A DNA stretch of 64,000 nt, from contig NZ_MUYK01000004.1 of the NCBI RefSeq assembly GCF_002155685.1, forward strand, positions 310,001 to 374,000, written 5' to 3'. Positions within the stretch are counted from its first letter, which is position 1. The number at the start of each line of letters is the position of its first letter. The position numbers were made by a program, and so were the translations under genes. Shown here piece by piece: positions 25,845 through 33,885 of the stretch. The notes under the pieces are model-generated. The model was not told where the DNA came from. It saw nothing but the letters and a program-made list of their open reading frames with translations, and did not search any database. Source of the stretch: Erythrobacter colymbi. GTDB lineage: Bacteria; Pseudomonadota; Alphaproteobacteria; Sphingomonadales; Sphingomonadaceae.

Positions 25845-26198
25845 TTACCCGGGGTTCGGCGGCCAGGCGGGTGTCGTCTCGCCCTCGCCATAGAGATGCG
25901 CCGCGCTCCACCCCGCCATTTCGGCATAGAGCGGCGCGAGCGCATGGGCCTTCTCGGTCAGCAGATAGCGCGCGCGCTTGCCCTCGGGTGGGTCGCGGCG
26001 GATCAGCCCTGCCTCCTGCATGATCGCGAGCCGCGAGGTCAGCGCGGCGCGGTTGATGCCGAGCCGCTCGACGAATTCCTCGAAGCGCTCGGCCCCCAGA
26101 AAGGCATCGCGCAGGATCAGCAGCACCCAGCGATCGCCGAGCACGCGGGCGGCGCGGGCAATGGGGCAGGGCGCGCGCGAGGGGCGGTAGCTCTTCAT
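25845..26198 (-). CDS. HxlR-family transcriptional regulator
   Basis: A 117-residue winged-helix protein beginning MKSYRPSRAPCPIARAARVL, then GDRWVLLILRDAFLGAERFE and LGINRAALTSRLAIMQEAGL, ending in the wing RYLLTEKAHAL. The single Cys in APCPI is at the position that senses redox or aldehydes in several HxlR proteins. It is divergent from the thioesterase gene, and two identical-type dyads lie between them. Confidence 0.9.
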   Translation of the reverse strand: MKSYRPSRAPCPIARAARVLGDRWVLLILRDAFLGAERFEEFVERLGINRAALTSRLAIMQEAGLIRRDPPEGKRARYLLTEKAHALAPLYAEMAGWSAAHLYGEGETTPAWPPNPG

Positions 26199-26199
26199 C

Positions 26200-26214
26200 G
26201 TCTGATTATCAGAC
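26200..26214. promoter_or_regulatory. HxlR operator candidate 1
   Basis: Perfect palindrome GTCTGATTATCAGAC, two bases before the hxlR-type start codon. On the minus strand, TTGCCA-N17-GATAAT places the -10 box inside this dyad, so the regulator's message would begin close to its ATG and binding would block its own promoter. Confidence 0.65.
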
Positions 26215-26215
26215 T

Positions 26216-26243
26216 TGCGCCCCTCGATGGCAAGCGGCATAAA
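26216..26243 (+). promoter_or_regulatory. Possible promoter for the thioesterase gene
   Basis: TTGCGC (26216-26221) and CATAAA (26238-26243) are separated by 16 bases and lie immediately before operator 2. The match to consensus is moderate. Confidence 0.4.
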
Positions 26244-26258
26244 GTCTGTAAAACAGAC
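26244..26258. promoter_or_regulatory. HxlR operator candidate 2
   Basis: Perfect dyad GTCTGTAAAACAGAC, with the same GTCTG/CAGAC arms and length as operator 1 and centred 44 bases from it. It covers the likely transcription start of the thioesterase gene. Confidence 0.65.
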
Positions 26259-26273
26259 CTAAGGAGCCCTCCC

Positions 26274-26735
26274 ATGCCCTTCACCCGTTTCGACAGCCCC
26301 GAAGCCTCGATCGCCTACATGAAGCAGGTCGCGGTCGCGCGTTCGGGCTTCTCGAGCTGGCTCGATGTCGAGCCGGTGAAGGTGTGGCAGGGAGAAAGCG
26401 AACTGACCCTGACCCTGCGCCCCGAAATGACCCAGCATCACGGCTTCGCCCACGGCGCCATCGTCGGGCTGATGGCCGACAATGCCTGCGCCTGGGCGGG
26501 CGCCTCAATGGTCGGCGACGTGGTGACGGGCGGCTACACCATCGACTTCCTGCGTCCCGCCAAGGGCGAGCGGCTGCGCGCGCGCGGCACCGTCATCAAG
26601 GCGGGCAAGCGGCAGGCGGTGGTGCGCGCCGATGTCTGGGCCGAGAGCGAGGGCGAGGCCCCGATCCACGTCGCCGCCGCGCAGGCGACGATCGTGCCGA
26701 CCGGCCTCCCCAGCGCACCGGTGGAAGGCCTGTGA
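26274..26735 (+). CDS. PaaI-type hotdog-fold thioesterase
   Basis: A 153-residue hotdog protein: MTQHHGFAHGAIVGLMADNA gives the HGG-like loop and the central helix, followed by GGYTIDFLRPAKGERLRARG. Members hydrolyse acyl-CoA thioesters such as phenylacetyl-CoA derivatives. AAGGAG lies 8 bases before the ATG. Divergence from the HxlR gene suggests that regulator controls it. Confidence 0.88.
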   Translation: MPFTRFDSPEASIAYMKQVAVARSGFSSWLDVEPVKVWQGESELTLTLRPEMTQHHGFAHGAIVGLMADNACAWAGASMVGDVVTGGYTIDFLRPAKGERLRARGTVIKAGKRQAVVRADVWAESEGEAPIHVAAAQATIVPTGLPSAPVEGL

Positions 26736-26779
26736 GCCGCGGCTAGGCGGCCATGCCAACCCATGTTAGCTCTGCGCGC

Positions 26780-27457
26780 ATGGATGGGGATCTGATCACG
26801 CTCGCCGCGGCCAATGCCGCCTTTGTCGGTTCGCACTTTGCCATGTCGCACCCCTTGCGGGCGCCGATGGTGGGGGCGCTCGGCGAGAAGGGCTTCAGCC
26901 TCGCCTACACCGCCGTCAGCTTCGCGGCGCTCGCGTGGGTCTATTTCGCATTCACCGCGGCCCCGCCCGCCGACCTACCCGGATCGGGCGAGGCCGGTTG
27001 GCTCATCGCCACCGCGCTGACATGGTTGGCGATGGTGCTGCTGGCGGGCTCGTTCATGGGCAACCCGGCGCTCCCCACCCCGCTCGCGGAACAGCAGGCG
27101 CGCGCCGAGCCCCGGGGCGTGTTCCGCGTTACCCGCCACCCGATGATGTGGGCCATCGGGCTGTGGGCGATCTCGCACATGGTGCTGTTCTGGAGCACCC
27201 GCACGATGATCACCGCCTTCGCGATGGGCACGCTCGCGCTGGTCGGATCGCGCTTGCAGGATGGCAAGAAGGCCAAGCTGATGGGCGAGGCGTGGGGCGA
27301 GTGGGAGAGCCGCACGTCATACTGGCCGCGCCTCGGGCGGATCTTCAGCGTCGGCGCAGTGCCGCTGGTGGCGGGGACGGTGCTGTGGCTCGCGGGTCAA
27401 TGGATCCACCTGTGGCGCGCAGGCATCCCTGCGGGCCTGTGGCGGTGGATCGGCTGA
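26780..27457 (+). CDS. NnrU-family membrane protein
   Basis: A 225-residue integral membrane protein with about six helices. The motif GVFRVTRHPMMWAIGLWAIS resembles the isoprenylcysteine-methyltransferase/NnrU fold. NnrU was named from denitrification clusters, but no nitrogen-oxide genes are here, so its role is open. The start is at MDGDLITL; an in-frame ATG nine codons earlier is possible. Its stop is adjacent to the stop of the convergent crotonase gene. Confidence 0.8.
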   Translation: MDGDLITLAAANAAFVGSHFAMSHPLRAPMVGALGEKGFSLAYTAVSFAALAWVYFAFTAAPPADLPGSGEAGWLIATALTWLAMVLLAGSFMGNPALPTPLAEQQARAEPRGVFRVTRHPMMWAIGLWAISHMVLFWSTRTMITAFAMGTLALVGSRLQDGKKAKLMGEAWGEWESRTSYWPRLGRIFSVGAVPLVAGTVLWLAGQWIHLWRAGIPAGLWRWIG

Positions 27458-28255
27458 CTATTCGCCCTTGAACACCGCCGCGCGCTTTTCGATCAGCGCC
27501 GCGACGCCCTCCGCATGGTCGGCGGTGGTGTGCATCATAGCCTGGGTGTTGGCCGCAAGTTCCAGAGCGGTGTCGTAGGAGGTCTGCTGGCCCTGCCGCA
27601 GCAGGTTCTTGGTGTGGCGCAGCGAATGCGGGGGGAGCAGCGCGATCCGGCCCGCCAGCGCGCGGGCCTCGTCCATCAGGGCCTCGGGCGCGACCACGCG
27701 GCTGACGAGGCCCCAGTCCTTCGCCGTCGCGGCGTCGATCACGTCGCCGGTGTAGAACAACTCGGCCGCGCGGCTCATGCCGATCACGCGCGGCAGGATC
27801 CAGGTGCCGCCATCGCCGGGGATGATCCCGAGCTTGAGGAAGGTCACCCCGAACTTGGCGCTCTCGCTGGCGATGCGGATGTCGGCAAGGCAGGCGACAT
27901 CGCAGCCGAGGCCGATCGCCGGGCCATTGACCGCCGCGATCACGGGGACGCGCAGGCCATAGAGCGCGCGCAGCATCTGGTGGATGTTGTCGCGATAGCC
28001 GTCCGAAATCGCCGGGGTCGCGCCGCCGAAGGTGCCGGTCCGGTCGCGCATCGCCTTCACGTCGCCGCCCGCGCTGAAGGCCCGTCCGGCACCGGTCAGG
28101 ATCACCACACGGCATTCCATGTCTCGGTTTATCGCATTGGCGACACGGACAAACTCGTCCCCGTCGCCCGGCGCGCCGAGCGGGTTCATGCTCTCCGCGC
28201 GGTCAAGCGTGAGGATGGTGACGGGGCCTTCGCGGGTGATCTGGATCAGGGACAT
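27458..28255 (-). CDS. Crotonase-family protein, PaaG-like (enoyl-CoA hydratase/isomerase)
   Basis: A 265-residue crotonase. The oxyanion-hole motif GRAFSAGGDVKAMRD is present and the CoA region is AAVNGPAIGLGCDVACLADI. The first catalytic Glu of true hydratases is Asp here, and the second is absent; instead IIPGDGGTWILPR carries an Asp as in PaaG-type isomerases. It is probably an isomerase or related enzyme rather than a 2-enoyl-CoA hydratase. The partner pathway is not visible nearby. Confidence 0.85.
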   Translation of the reverse strand: MSLIQITREGPVTILTLDRAESMNPLGAPGDGDEFVRVANAINRDMECRVVILTGAGRAFSAGGDVKAMRDRTGTFGGATPAISDGYRDNIHQMLRALYGLRVPVIAAVNGPAIGLGCDVACLADIRIASESAKFGVTFLKLGIIPGDGGTWILPRVIGMSRAAELFYTGDVIDAATAKDWGLVSRVVAPEALMDEARALAGRIALLPPHSLRHTKNLLRQGQQTSYDTALELAANTQAMMHTTADHAEGVAALIEKRAAVFKGE

Positions 28256-28382
28256 GAAAAAACTACCTTCGCGCCATTTTCGACGGACAATTCAGTTTGC
28301 GTATAGGGCGAGGGGGTAAAGGGCAAGAATCGCGGAAGACCGGGGGGTGCTTTCGTGAGACAGGCGCCTTGAAAGGAATCCG

Positions 28383-29414
28383 ATGCCCGGTTTTGTGCTG
28401 CTGACCACCTCCTCCCCGCTGCTGGGCGCTGCCCTTGCGGTGGCCGCGCCCGCGCCCCTCGTGGCCGCCGAGGCGGAGCGGGGTCCGCGCATCGTGCCGG
28501 TCGTCCCGATCGTGTGGAGCCTTGCCGCGGCGCAGGAGGCCCAGCCTGTCGAGGCCGGCCCCCCCGCTCCGCAAGGCGAGGCCCCCCCGCCCGAGGGCGA
28601 GATCGTGGTCGAAGGCCAGGTCGGCCCCCCCAAGAACGACCCTGCCGAAGCGGTCAACGAGGAAAGCTACCGCGCCGTGCAGGCGGTTGACGCGGCGGTG
28701 ATCGAGCCGGTCGCCAACGCCTATCGCGACGGCCTGCCCGAGCCGATCCGCGACGGGCTCGGCAATGTCGTGCGCAATCTCGGCGAGCCGAGCGTGGCGC
28801 TCAACTTCCTGTTGCAGGGCAAGGTCGGCAAGGCCTTCGAGACGCTCGGGCGGATGGCGATCAACACCACCATCGGCGTGGGCGGGCTGTTCGACGTCGC
28901 GGAAAAGCGGGTCGGCCTGCCCTATCGCCGCAACGGCTTTGCCGACACGATGGGCTATTACGGCGTCGGCCCGGGGCCCTACCTCTACCTGCCGGTGAGC
29001 GGGGCGACCACGGTGCGCGATCTGGCCGGGCGCACGCTCGACCAGCTGCTGCTGCCGATCGCGGTGGGCGAGCCCTTCAACAAGCCCGCCTATGCGGCGA
29101 CCTATTTCGTGGTCAACGGCCTCGACCAGCGGCTCGAGTTCGACGAGGAACTGGGCGCGATCGCGGCCTCCGAAGACCCCTACCGCCTGCGCCGCGAGAC
29201 CTACCTCGCCCAGCGCCGCGCGGAGATCGCCGCGCTCAAGGGCGAGCCTGTGTCGGAACGCGACCGCATGCTGCTGGAGGAGCTGGAGGAGCGCAAGGCC
29301 GAAACCCGCGCCGCGCTTGCAGCGGATCCGGCTCCGACCGCAGAGGGGGATGCGGCAACGCCGGTCGAGCCCCCAGCCAACCCGGAAGCCCTGCTGATCA
29401 CCCACCCGCGCTGA
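28383..29414 (+). CDS. mlaA: MlaA/VacJ-family protein without lipobox
   Basis: A 343-residue MlaA-like protein. The core runs from about residue 95: VANAYRDGLPEPIRDGLGNV, NFLLQGKVGKAFETLGRMAI, NTTIGVGGLFDVAEKRVGLP and GVGPGPYLYLPVSGATTVRD. MlaA removes misplaced phospholipid from the outer leaflet and hands it to the MlaFEDBC system. Unlike the classical lipoprotein, this N-terminus (LLGAALAVAAPAPLVAAEAE) has no Cys, and I see no Cys in the whole protein. A charged C-terminal extension of about 90 residues is present. No mlaBCDEF genes are in the window. Confidence 0.85.
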   Translation: MPGFVLLTTSSPLLGAALAVAAPAPLVAAEAERGPRIVPVVPIVWSLAAAQEAQPVEAGPPAPQGEAPPPEGEIVVEGQVGPPKNDPAEAVNEESYRAVQAVDAAVIEPVANAYRDGLPEPIRDGLGNVVRNLGEPSVALNFLLQGKVGKAFETLGRMAINTTIGVGGLFDVAEKRVGLPYRRNGFADTMGYYGVGPGPYLYLPVSGATTVRDLAGRTLDQLLLPIAVGEPFNKPAYAATYFVVNGLDQRLEFDEELGAIAASEDPYRLRRETYLAQRRAEIAALKGEPVSERDRMLLEELEERKAETRAALAADPAPTAEGDAATPVEPPANPEALLITHPR

Positions 29415-29423
29415 GGCCCTGGC

Positions 29424-29987
29424 CTAGCGGCTGGCGGCGATCCGTTCCTCGAGCTGCTTTTCGAACTCGGTCATGGGGCGATGTGCTGCCATTGCGCCTA
29501 GCAGCGCATCTTGCGAGCAATCGAGCACGCTGGTGCGGACCCACACGTCGCCGAAGAAGCCGCGCGCGGCGCTGCCGTTGATCCGATAGATGAAGCGGCG
29601 GTGGCGGGTCTCGATCGGGTACTTCGCGGGCTTGTGCAGCGTCATGCTGATCTGGCCGATGCTGTCCGAATGCACGCTCTTGATCGAGCGCAGCGGAATC
29701 CGCGTCTCCCCGTGCGAGCGCACATAGAGCCCCTGTCCGTCGATCACCATCTGCGGGCGGCGGTCGAACAGGCGCAGCGCGTGCATCGCCGCGATCCCGC
29801 CGAAGAACAGCACACCCAGCGCGCAGGCGGCGGCGACGACCAGGTTGCCGCCGCGCAGGGCCGGGGCCGCAAAGACCCAGCCGAGCAGCGCCATGCCGCC
29901 CGGGCCGATGATCCAGACCAGCAGCTTGGGAACGGAATAGCGCGCCACGAAAGGCTCGGGCGCGCTCTCCGCCGCGACCTCAGGCAC
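29424..29987 (-). CDS. Membrane protein, PH-like (STM3941-type)
   Basis: A 187-residue protein with two helices at about residues 20-41 and 46-70, then a soluble part ([38 protein letters not shown]) that looks like a small beta-rich PH-type domain. It begins with GTG inside the last codons of dxs (8-base overlap), so it is translated from the dxs transcript. No function is known to me. Confidence 0.7.
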   Translation of the reverse strand: MPEVAAESAPEPFVARYSVPKLLVWIIGPGGMALLGWVFAAPALRGGNLVVAAACALGVLFFGGIAAMHALRLFDRRPQMVIDGQGLYVRSHGETRIPLRSIKSVHSDSIGQISMTLHKPAKYPIETRHRRFIYRINGSAARGFFGDVWVRTSVLDCSQDALLGAMAAHRPMTEFEKQLEERIAASR

Positions 29988-31908
29988 GTGCCTCTTCGGC
30001 GGAAATCCCCGCGGAGTTGTGCTTCAATGCCTTCAGCACGGTGTCGACGATCTGCGGCGCGTTCAGCCCCGCCTCGTCATACTGCTTCATCGGATCGTCG
30101 TGATCGATGAAGATATCGGGCAGGCGCAGGGTGCGGACCTTGAGGCCATTGTCGGTGAGGCCAGAATCGCTCGCGAAGGTCAGCACATGCGCGCCGAGGC
30201 CGCCGATGGCGCCTTCCTCGACTGTCACGATCACCTCGTGGCTGCGCATCAGCTTGGCGATCAGCTCCTCGTCGAGCGGCTTTGCGAAGCGCAGGTCGGC
30301 GACCGTGGTGGAAAGCCCCTTGGCCTCCAGCGTATCGGCGGCTTTCAATGCCTCGGTCAGGCGCGCGCCTAGCGAGAGGATCGCGACCTTGCTGCCTTCG
30401 CGCACCAGGCGGCCCTTGCCGATCTCGAGCTTCACCGGAACCTCGGGCAGGGGAACGCCGGTGCCGTTGCCGCGCGGGTAGCGGAAGGCGATCGGGCCTT
30501 CATCATATTCGGCGGCGGTGTAGGTCATGTGGACCAGCTCCGCCTCGTCGGCGGCGGCCATGACGACCATGTTGGGCAGGGTGGCGAGATAGGTGATGTC
30601 GAAGGAGCCGGCGTGGGTGGCCCCGTCGGCGCCGACCAGCCCCGCGCGGTCAATGGCGAAGCGCACGGGCAGGTTCTGGATGCACACGTCGTGCACCACC
30701 TGGTCATAGGCGCGCTGGAGGAAGGTCGAATAGATCGCCGCGAAGGGCCGCATCCCCTCTGCCGCAAGCCCCGCGGCAAAGGTCACCGCGTGCTGTTCGG
30801 CAATGCCGACATCGAAGGTGCGGGTCGGGTGCGCTTTGGCGAACTTGTCGACGCCCGTGCCGCTCGGCATGGCGGCGGTGATCGCGCAGATGCGGTCATC
30901 GGTCTCGGCGAGCTTCGCCAGCGTCAGGCCAAACACGTCCTGATAGGCCGGGGCGGTCGGGTTGCTCTTGGCCTTCTCGCCGGTGACGACGTTGAACTTG
31001 GGCACCCCGTGATACTTGTCCGCTGAGTTTTCAGCCGGGGCATAGCCCTTGCCCTTCTCGGTCACGACATGGATCAGCACCGGGCCTTCGGAAGTGTCGC
31101 GCACGTTCTCCAGCACGGGGAGCAGGTGGTCCAGATTGTGCCCGTCGATCGGGCCGACGTAGTAGAAGCCCAGCTCCTCGAACAGCGTTCCCCCGGTCAC
31201 CATGCCGCGGGTGAATTCCTCCGCCTTGCCGATGGTGTCGTGGAGGCGGCGGCTCATCTTCTTCACGGCGCGCGAAGCGAGGCTGCGGATGCCGAGGTAT
31301 TCGCTCGAAGACACCATGCGCGCGAGGTAGGCCGACAGGCCCCCCACCGGCGGGGCGATCGACATGTCGTTGTCGTTGAGGATCACGATCAGGCGGTTGC
31401 CCGCCTGCGCGGCGTTGTTCATCGCCTCGTAGGCCATGCCGGCGCTCATCGAACCGTCACCGATGACGGCGATGCCGCGGCCGGGCAGCCCGCGCAGCTT
31501 GTTCGCCACGGCAAAGCCCAGCGCCGCCGAGATCGAGGTCGAGGAGTGCGCCGCGCCGAAGGGGTCGTATTCGCTCTCCGAGCGCTTGGTGAAGCCCGAA
31601 AGGCCCCCGCCCTGGCGCAGGGTGCGGATGCGGTCACGCCGGCCGGTGATGATCTTGTGCGGATAGCACTGGTGGCCCACGTCCCACACCAGCTTGTCGG
31701 TCGGCGTGTTGAACACATAGTGGATTGCGACCGTCAGCTCGACCACGCCCAGACCCGACCCGAGGTGCCCGCCGGAGACGCTCACGGCGTCGATCATCTC
31801 GGCCCGCAGTTCGTCGGCAAGCTGGCGGAGCTGTTCGGGCTTGAGGCGGCGCAGATCGTCGGGAGTGTCAACCTGATCGAGCAGAGGAGTGTAAGGCGGT
31901 TGTGTCAT
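29980..31908 (-). CDS. dxs: 1-deoxy-D-xylulose-5-phosphate synthase
   Basis: A 642-residue thiamine-diphosphate enzyme that condenses pyruvate and glyceraldehyde-3-phosphate, the first step of the MEP isoprenoid pathway and a source of quinone and carotenoid precursors. TPP-binding region: [20 protein letters not shown]. Transketolase centre: [20 protein letters not shown], preceded by [20 protein letters not shown]. Length is normal. The downstream PH-like gene overlaps its end. Confidence 0.96.
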   Translation of the reverse strand: MTQPPYTPLLDQVDTPDDLRRLKPEQLRQLADELRAEMIDAVSVSGGHLGSGLGVVELTVAIHYVFNTPTDKLVWDVGHQCYPHKIITGRRDRIRTLRQGGGLSGFTKRSESEYDPFGAAHSSTSISAALGFAVANKLRGLPGRGIAVIGDGSMSAGMAYEAMNNAAQAGNRLIVILNDNDMSIAPPVGGLSAYLARMVSSSEYLGIRSLASRAVKKMSRRLHDTIGKAEEFTRGMVTGGTLFEELGFYYVGPIDGHNLDHLLPVLENVRDTSEGPVLIHVVTEKGKGYAPAENSADKYHGVPKFNVVTGEKAKSNPTAPAYQDVFGLTLAKLAETDDRICAITAAMPSGTGVDKFAKAHPTRTFDVGIAEQHAVTFAAGLAAEGMRPFAAIYSTFLQRAYDQVVHDVCIQNLPVRFAIDRAGLVGADGATHAGSFDITYLATLPNMVVMAAADEAELVHMTYTAAEYDEGPIAFRYPRGNGTGVPLPEVPVKLEIGKGRLVREGSKVAILSLGARLTEALKAADTLEAKGLSTTVADLRFAKPLDEELIAKLMRSHEVIVTVEEGAIGGLGAHVLTFASDSGLTDNGLKVRTLRLPDIFIDHDDPMKQYDEAGLNAPQIVDTVLKALKHNSAGISAEEARA

Positions 31909-31921
31909 AACGTCCGGCCTT

Positions 31922-31940
31922 ACACCCGGAATGCGGGTGT
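31922..31940 (-). terminator. Hairpin between the Zur-like gene and dxs
   Basis: ACACCCG (31922-31928) pairs with CGGGTGT (31934-31940). It lies 14 bases upstream of dxs and 43 bases past the end of the Zur-like gene. There is no T-run, so it may be a weak terminator or a dxs leader element. Confidence 0.3.
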
Positions 31941-31982
31941 GTCGATGTAGGGTTGCGGTAGATCAAATCGGGGAGAGAGCCC

Positions 31983-32447
31983 TCAGGCGCAACCCTTGCA
32001 CAGCCCGCGGATCTCCAGCACCGGGCGTTCGGCCTTGAACTGGCGGGTCGCGGCGATGGCGCGGACGGCGCGGCTCACCTCCTCGTCGTCGACATGGGCG
32101 GCCTCGCCGCATTCGTCGCACACGAGGAAGATACAGTCATGCGCGCACCCGGGGTGGGTGTTGGCGAGATAGGCATTGGCGCTCTCGACCCGCATGGCGA
32201 GGTTGTTCGCCACGAACACGTCGAGGATGCGGTAGACCGAGTTGGGCGCCACCCGCTTGCCGCGCGCGGCGGAAAGGTTGTCGGCGATGTCATAGGCCGA
32301 GACCGGGCGCTCGTGCTTCGCCAGCTCGGTGAACACCGCCTCGCGCATCGAGGTCCACTGCTCTCCGCTGGCCGTCAACGCCCGTGCGGCCTCGGCGACA
32401 AGGCTCTCGCCGGCAAGTTCTTGATGGCTGTGTGCGTGCTGTCCCAT
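31983..32447 (-). CDS. Fur-family regulator, Zur-like
   Basis: A 154-residue Fur-family protein. The DNA-binding half contains TSMREAVFTELAKHERPVSA and SVYRILDVFVANNLAMRVES. The dimerisation half has two Cys pairs, CDEC and CKGC at the very end, and HPGCAHDCIF. Two CxxC pairs form the structural zinc site, and the pattern fits Zur, the zinc-uptake repressor, better than Fur. No zinc transporter is adjacent. I start at MGQHAHSHQEL; the upstream 20 bases are AT-rich (TTATCTTATTATATC) and likely contain its promoter. Confidence 0.82.
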   Translation of the reverse strand: MGQHAHSHQELAGESLVAEAARALTASGEQWTSMREAVFTELAKHERPVSAYDIADNLSAARGKRVAPNSVYRILDVFVANNLAMRVESANAYLANTHPGCAHDCIFLVCDECGEAAHVDDEEVSRAVRAIAATRQFKAERPVLEIRGLCKGCA

Positions 32448-32516
32448 GCCTGCCGATATAATAAGATAAGCGGGCAAGCGCCAGTGGGGGTAGCCTATGG
32501 TGCCCTCCCATTGCCT

Positions 32517-32596
32517 GTCACCCCAGCGAAAGCCGGGGCCCAGAGCCGCACAGGACGGTGCTCGCCGCCCTGGGTCCCGGCTTTCGCCGGGATGAC
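32517..32596. repeat. Long inverted repeat, GTCACCCCAGCGAAAG family
   Basis: Arms at 32517-32543 and 32570-32596 match in 24 of 27 positions. The core CGAAAGCCGGG/CCCGGCTTTCG is a dispersed intergenic repeat type frequently seen in alphaproteobacteria. It lies between the Zur-like gene and msrA; no ORF is in this 172-base gap. Confidence 0.75.
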
Positions 32597-32619
32597 GTCA
32601 ATGGAACAAGAGGTGCCCC

Positions 32620-33303
32620 TTACCCCGCGTCCTTGAGGAAGCTGGCGCGGTACATCGTCGGGAACATTTTCTTGAACGCCGCCACCTTGGGCGCGTCCCA
32701 GCGGACGATGTAGCCGTGCTTCGGGTTGTTGAGCATGAAGTCCTGATGGTAGCTCTCGGCCGCGTAGAAGGCCTTGTAGGGCTCGATCTTCGTCGCGATC
32801 GGCTTCGACCACAGACCCGATTTGCCGAGCTGGGCGAGATAGGCCTTGGCGACCGCGGTCTGCTCGGCGTTCACCGGCACCAGCGCGCTGCGGTACTGGG
32901 TGCCGACGTCGGGGCCCTGGCGGTTCTTGAGCGTCGGGTCGGCGACCACCGAGAAGAAGATCCGCAGCAGCTGGTCATAGCGCACCACCGACGGGTCGTA
33001 GGTGACCTTCACCGCCTCGGCATGATCGGTCGCGCCGCTCGAGACCACGTCATAGCTGGCGCTCGCCTTGGTGCCGCCATGGTAGCCCGAGACGACGCCG
33101 GTGACGCCCTTGACGTGGCTGAACACGCCTTCGACCCCCCAGAAACACCCGCCTGCGAAGACGGCGGTCTTGAGGCCCTTCTCCTCCTTGGCGACGCGGG
33201 TGGCGGCCGGAGCATTCACCGCTTCCTCGGCGGCGATGGCGGGGCCTGCGCAAGCGCTCAGCCCCAGCGAGGCGGCGGCAAGCAGGACAGCGATTTTGTG
33301 CAT
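32620..33303 (-). CDS. msrA: Peptide-methionine (S)-S-oxide reductase MsrA, lipoprotein
   Basis: A 227-residue MsrA. The signal ends in LGLSAC, a lipobox, so it is probably anchored in the envelope. The catalytic Cys is in FAGGCFWGVEGVF; further motifs are GVTGVVSGYHGGTKA and GATDHAEAVKVTYDP. It reduces the S-form of methionine sulfoxide and complements the exported MsrB at 16 kb. It lies 4 bases after a small ORF that is probably co-transcribed. Confidence 0.92.
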   Translation of the reverse strand: MHKIAVLLAAASLGLSACAGPAIAAEEAVNAPAATRVAKEEKGLKTAVFAGGCFWGVEGVFSHVKGVTGVVSGYHGGTKASASYDVVSSGATDHAEAVKVTYDPSVVRYDQLLRIFFSVVADPTLKNRQGPDVGTQYRSALVPVNAEQTAVAKAYLAQLGKSGLWSKPIATKIEPYKAFYAAESYHQDFMLNNPKHGYIVRWDAPKVAAFKKMFPTMYRASFLKDAG

Positions 33304-33307
33304 GGGA

Positions 33308-33505
33308 TCAGCCTTTGGAAGGCGCGATCACGAACTCGTCCGTATGGGCCGGGGCGGTGTTTGCGGGGGAGCGCAGCTCGGCGGCCTGTGCGGGCGAGGC
33401 CACCGCGCCGTTCCAGTCTTCCGCGTTCGCGCCGACGATCAGGATCGCCCCGAGGACGAAACCGATGCCGAAATTGCGGAACAGGTCGGGAGAGAAGAGA
33501 CGCAT
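33308..33505 (-). CDS. Small membrane-associated protein upstream of msrA
   Basis: A 65-residue protein with one hydrophobic segment (FGIGFVLGAILIVGANA, residues 12-28) followed by a short polar tail. It could be a signal peptide or an anchor. It ends 4 bases before the msrA start, indicating one transcript. I do not recognise it. Neighbouring position suggests a role beside MsrA. Confidence 0.6.
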   Translation of the reverse strand: MRLFSPDLFRNFGIGFVLGAILIVGANAEDWNGAVASPAQAAELRSPANTAPAHTDEFVIAPSKG

Positions 33506-33748
33506 CGGGGACTCGTGAATCGCGTTGGTTTCCGCCGGTCCTTTGCCCGCTGCCGGATTGCGGCGGGATGAACTGGCGACAGGCCGTATTAGGGTCGCGG
33601 CCCTAAACTGGTTACGGAACGGCTGAAAAATAGTTGCGCTTAAGGGTGATGCAGGCCGAGCCGTGCGCGGGGTGCGACGAATGCGGGGGAATGCTTAGGT
33701 TGGCCTCCGGAGCACCGTCGCGTGCCCCTCCACCACCTTCGGTGCCCC

Positions 33749-33766
33749 CCTCCCCTGAAGGGGAGG
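33749..33766. repeat. CCTCCCC/GGGGAGG hairpin
   Basis: CCTCCCC-TGAA-GGGGAGG is a perfect 7-bp stem with a tetraloop in the 380-base gap between the msrA operon and purH. The flanking 33506-33748 shows no gene I can support. Confidence 0.6.
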
Positions 33767-33777
33767 ATTGCTCCACC

Positions 33778-33885
33778 CTCGGGCCGCAGGCCCGCGAGCG
33801 CACGCGCGCGAGCCGCAGCTGCTCGATCCCGCAGGAATCGAAACGCAGCGAGGACGAAGGGGCGGAGGCCCCTTCGCAAAACAAA
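33778..33885 (-). repeat. Modular hairpin repeat, copy C
   Basis: In minus-strand sense it starts immediately after the purH stop with TTTGTTTTG. Hairpin 1 is CGAAGGGGC-CTCC-GCCCCTTCG (33876-33855), a perfect 9-bp stem. GTCCTCGCTGCGTTTCGAT follows, then a hairpin around CCTGCGG, the shared block GCTCGCGCGCGTGCGCTCGC and a final GGGCC/GGCCC hairpin. Confidence 0.8.

Noticed and set aside
25896..26273. N-terminal extension of the thioesterase frame across the HxlR gene
   Set aside because: It runs antisense through the regulator and both operators; AAGGAG before 26274 marks the real start.
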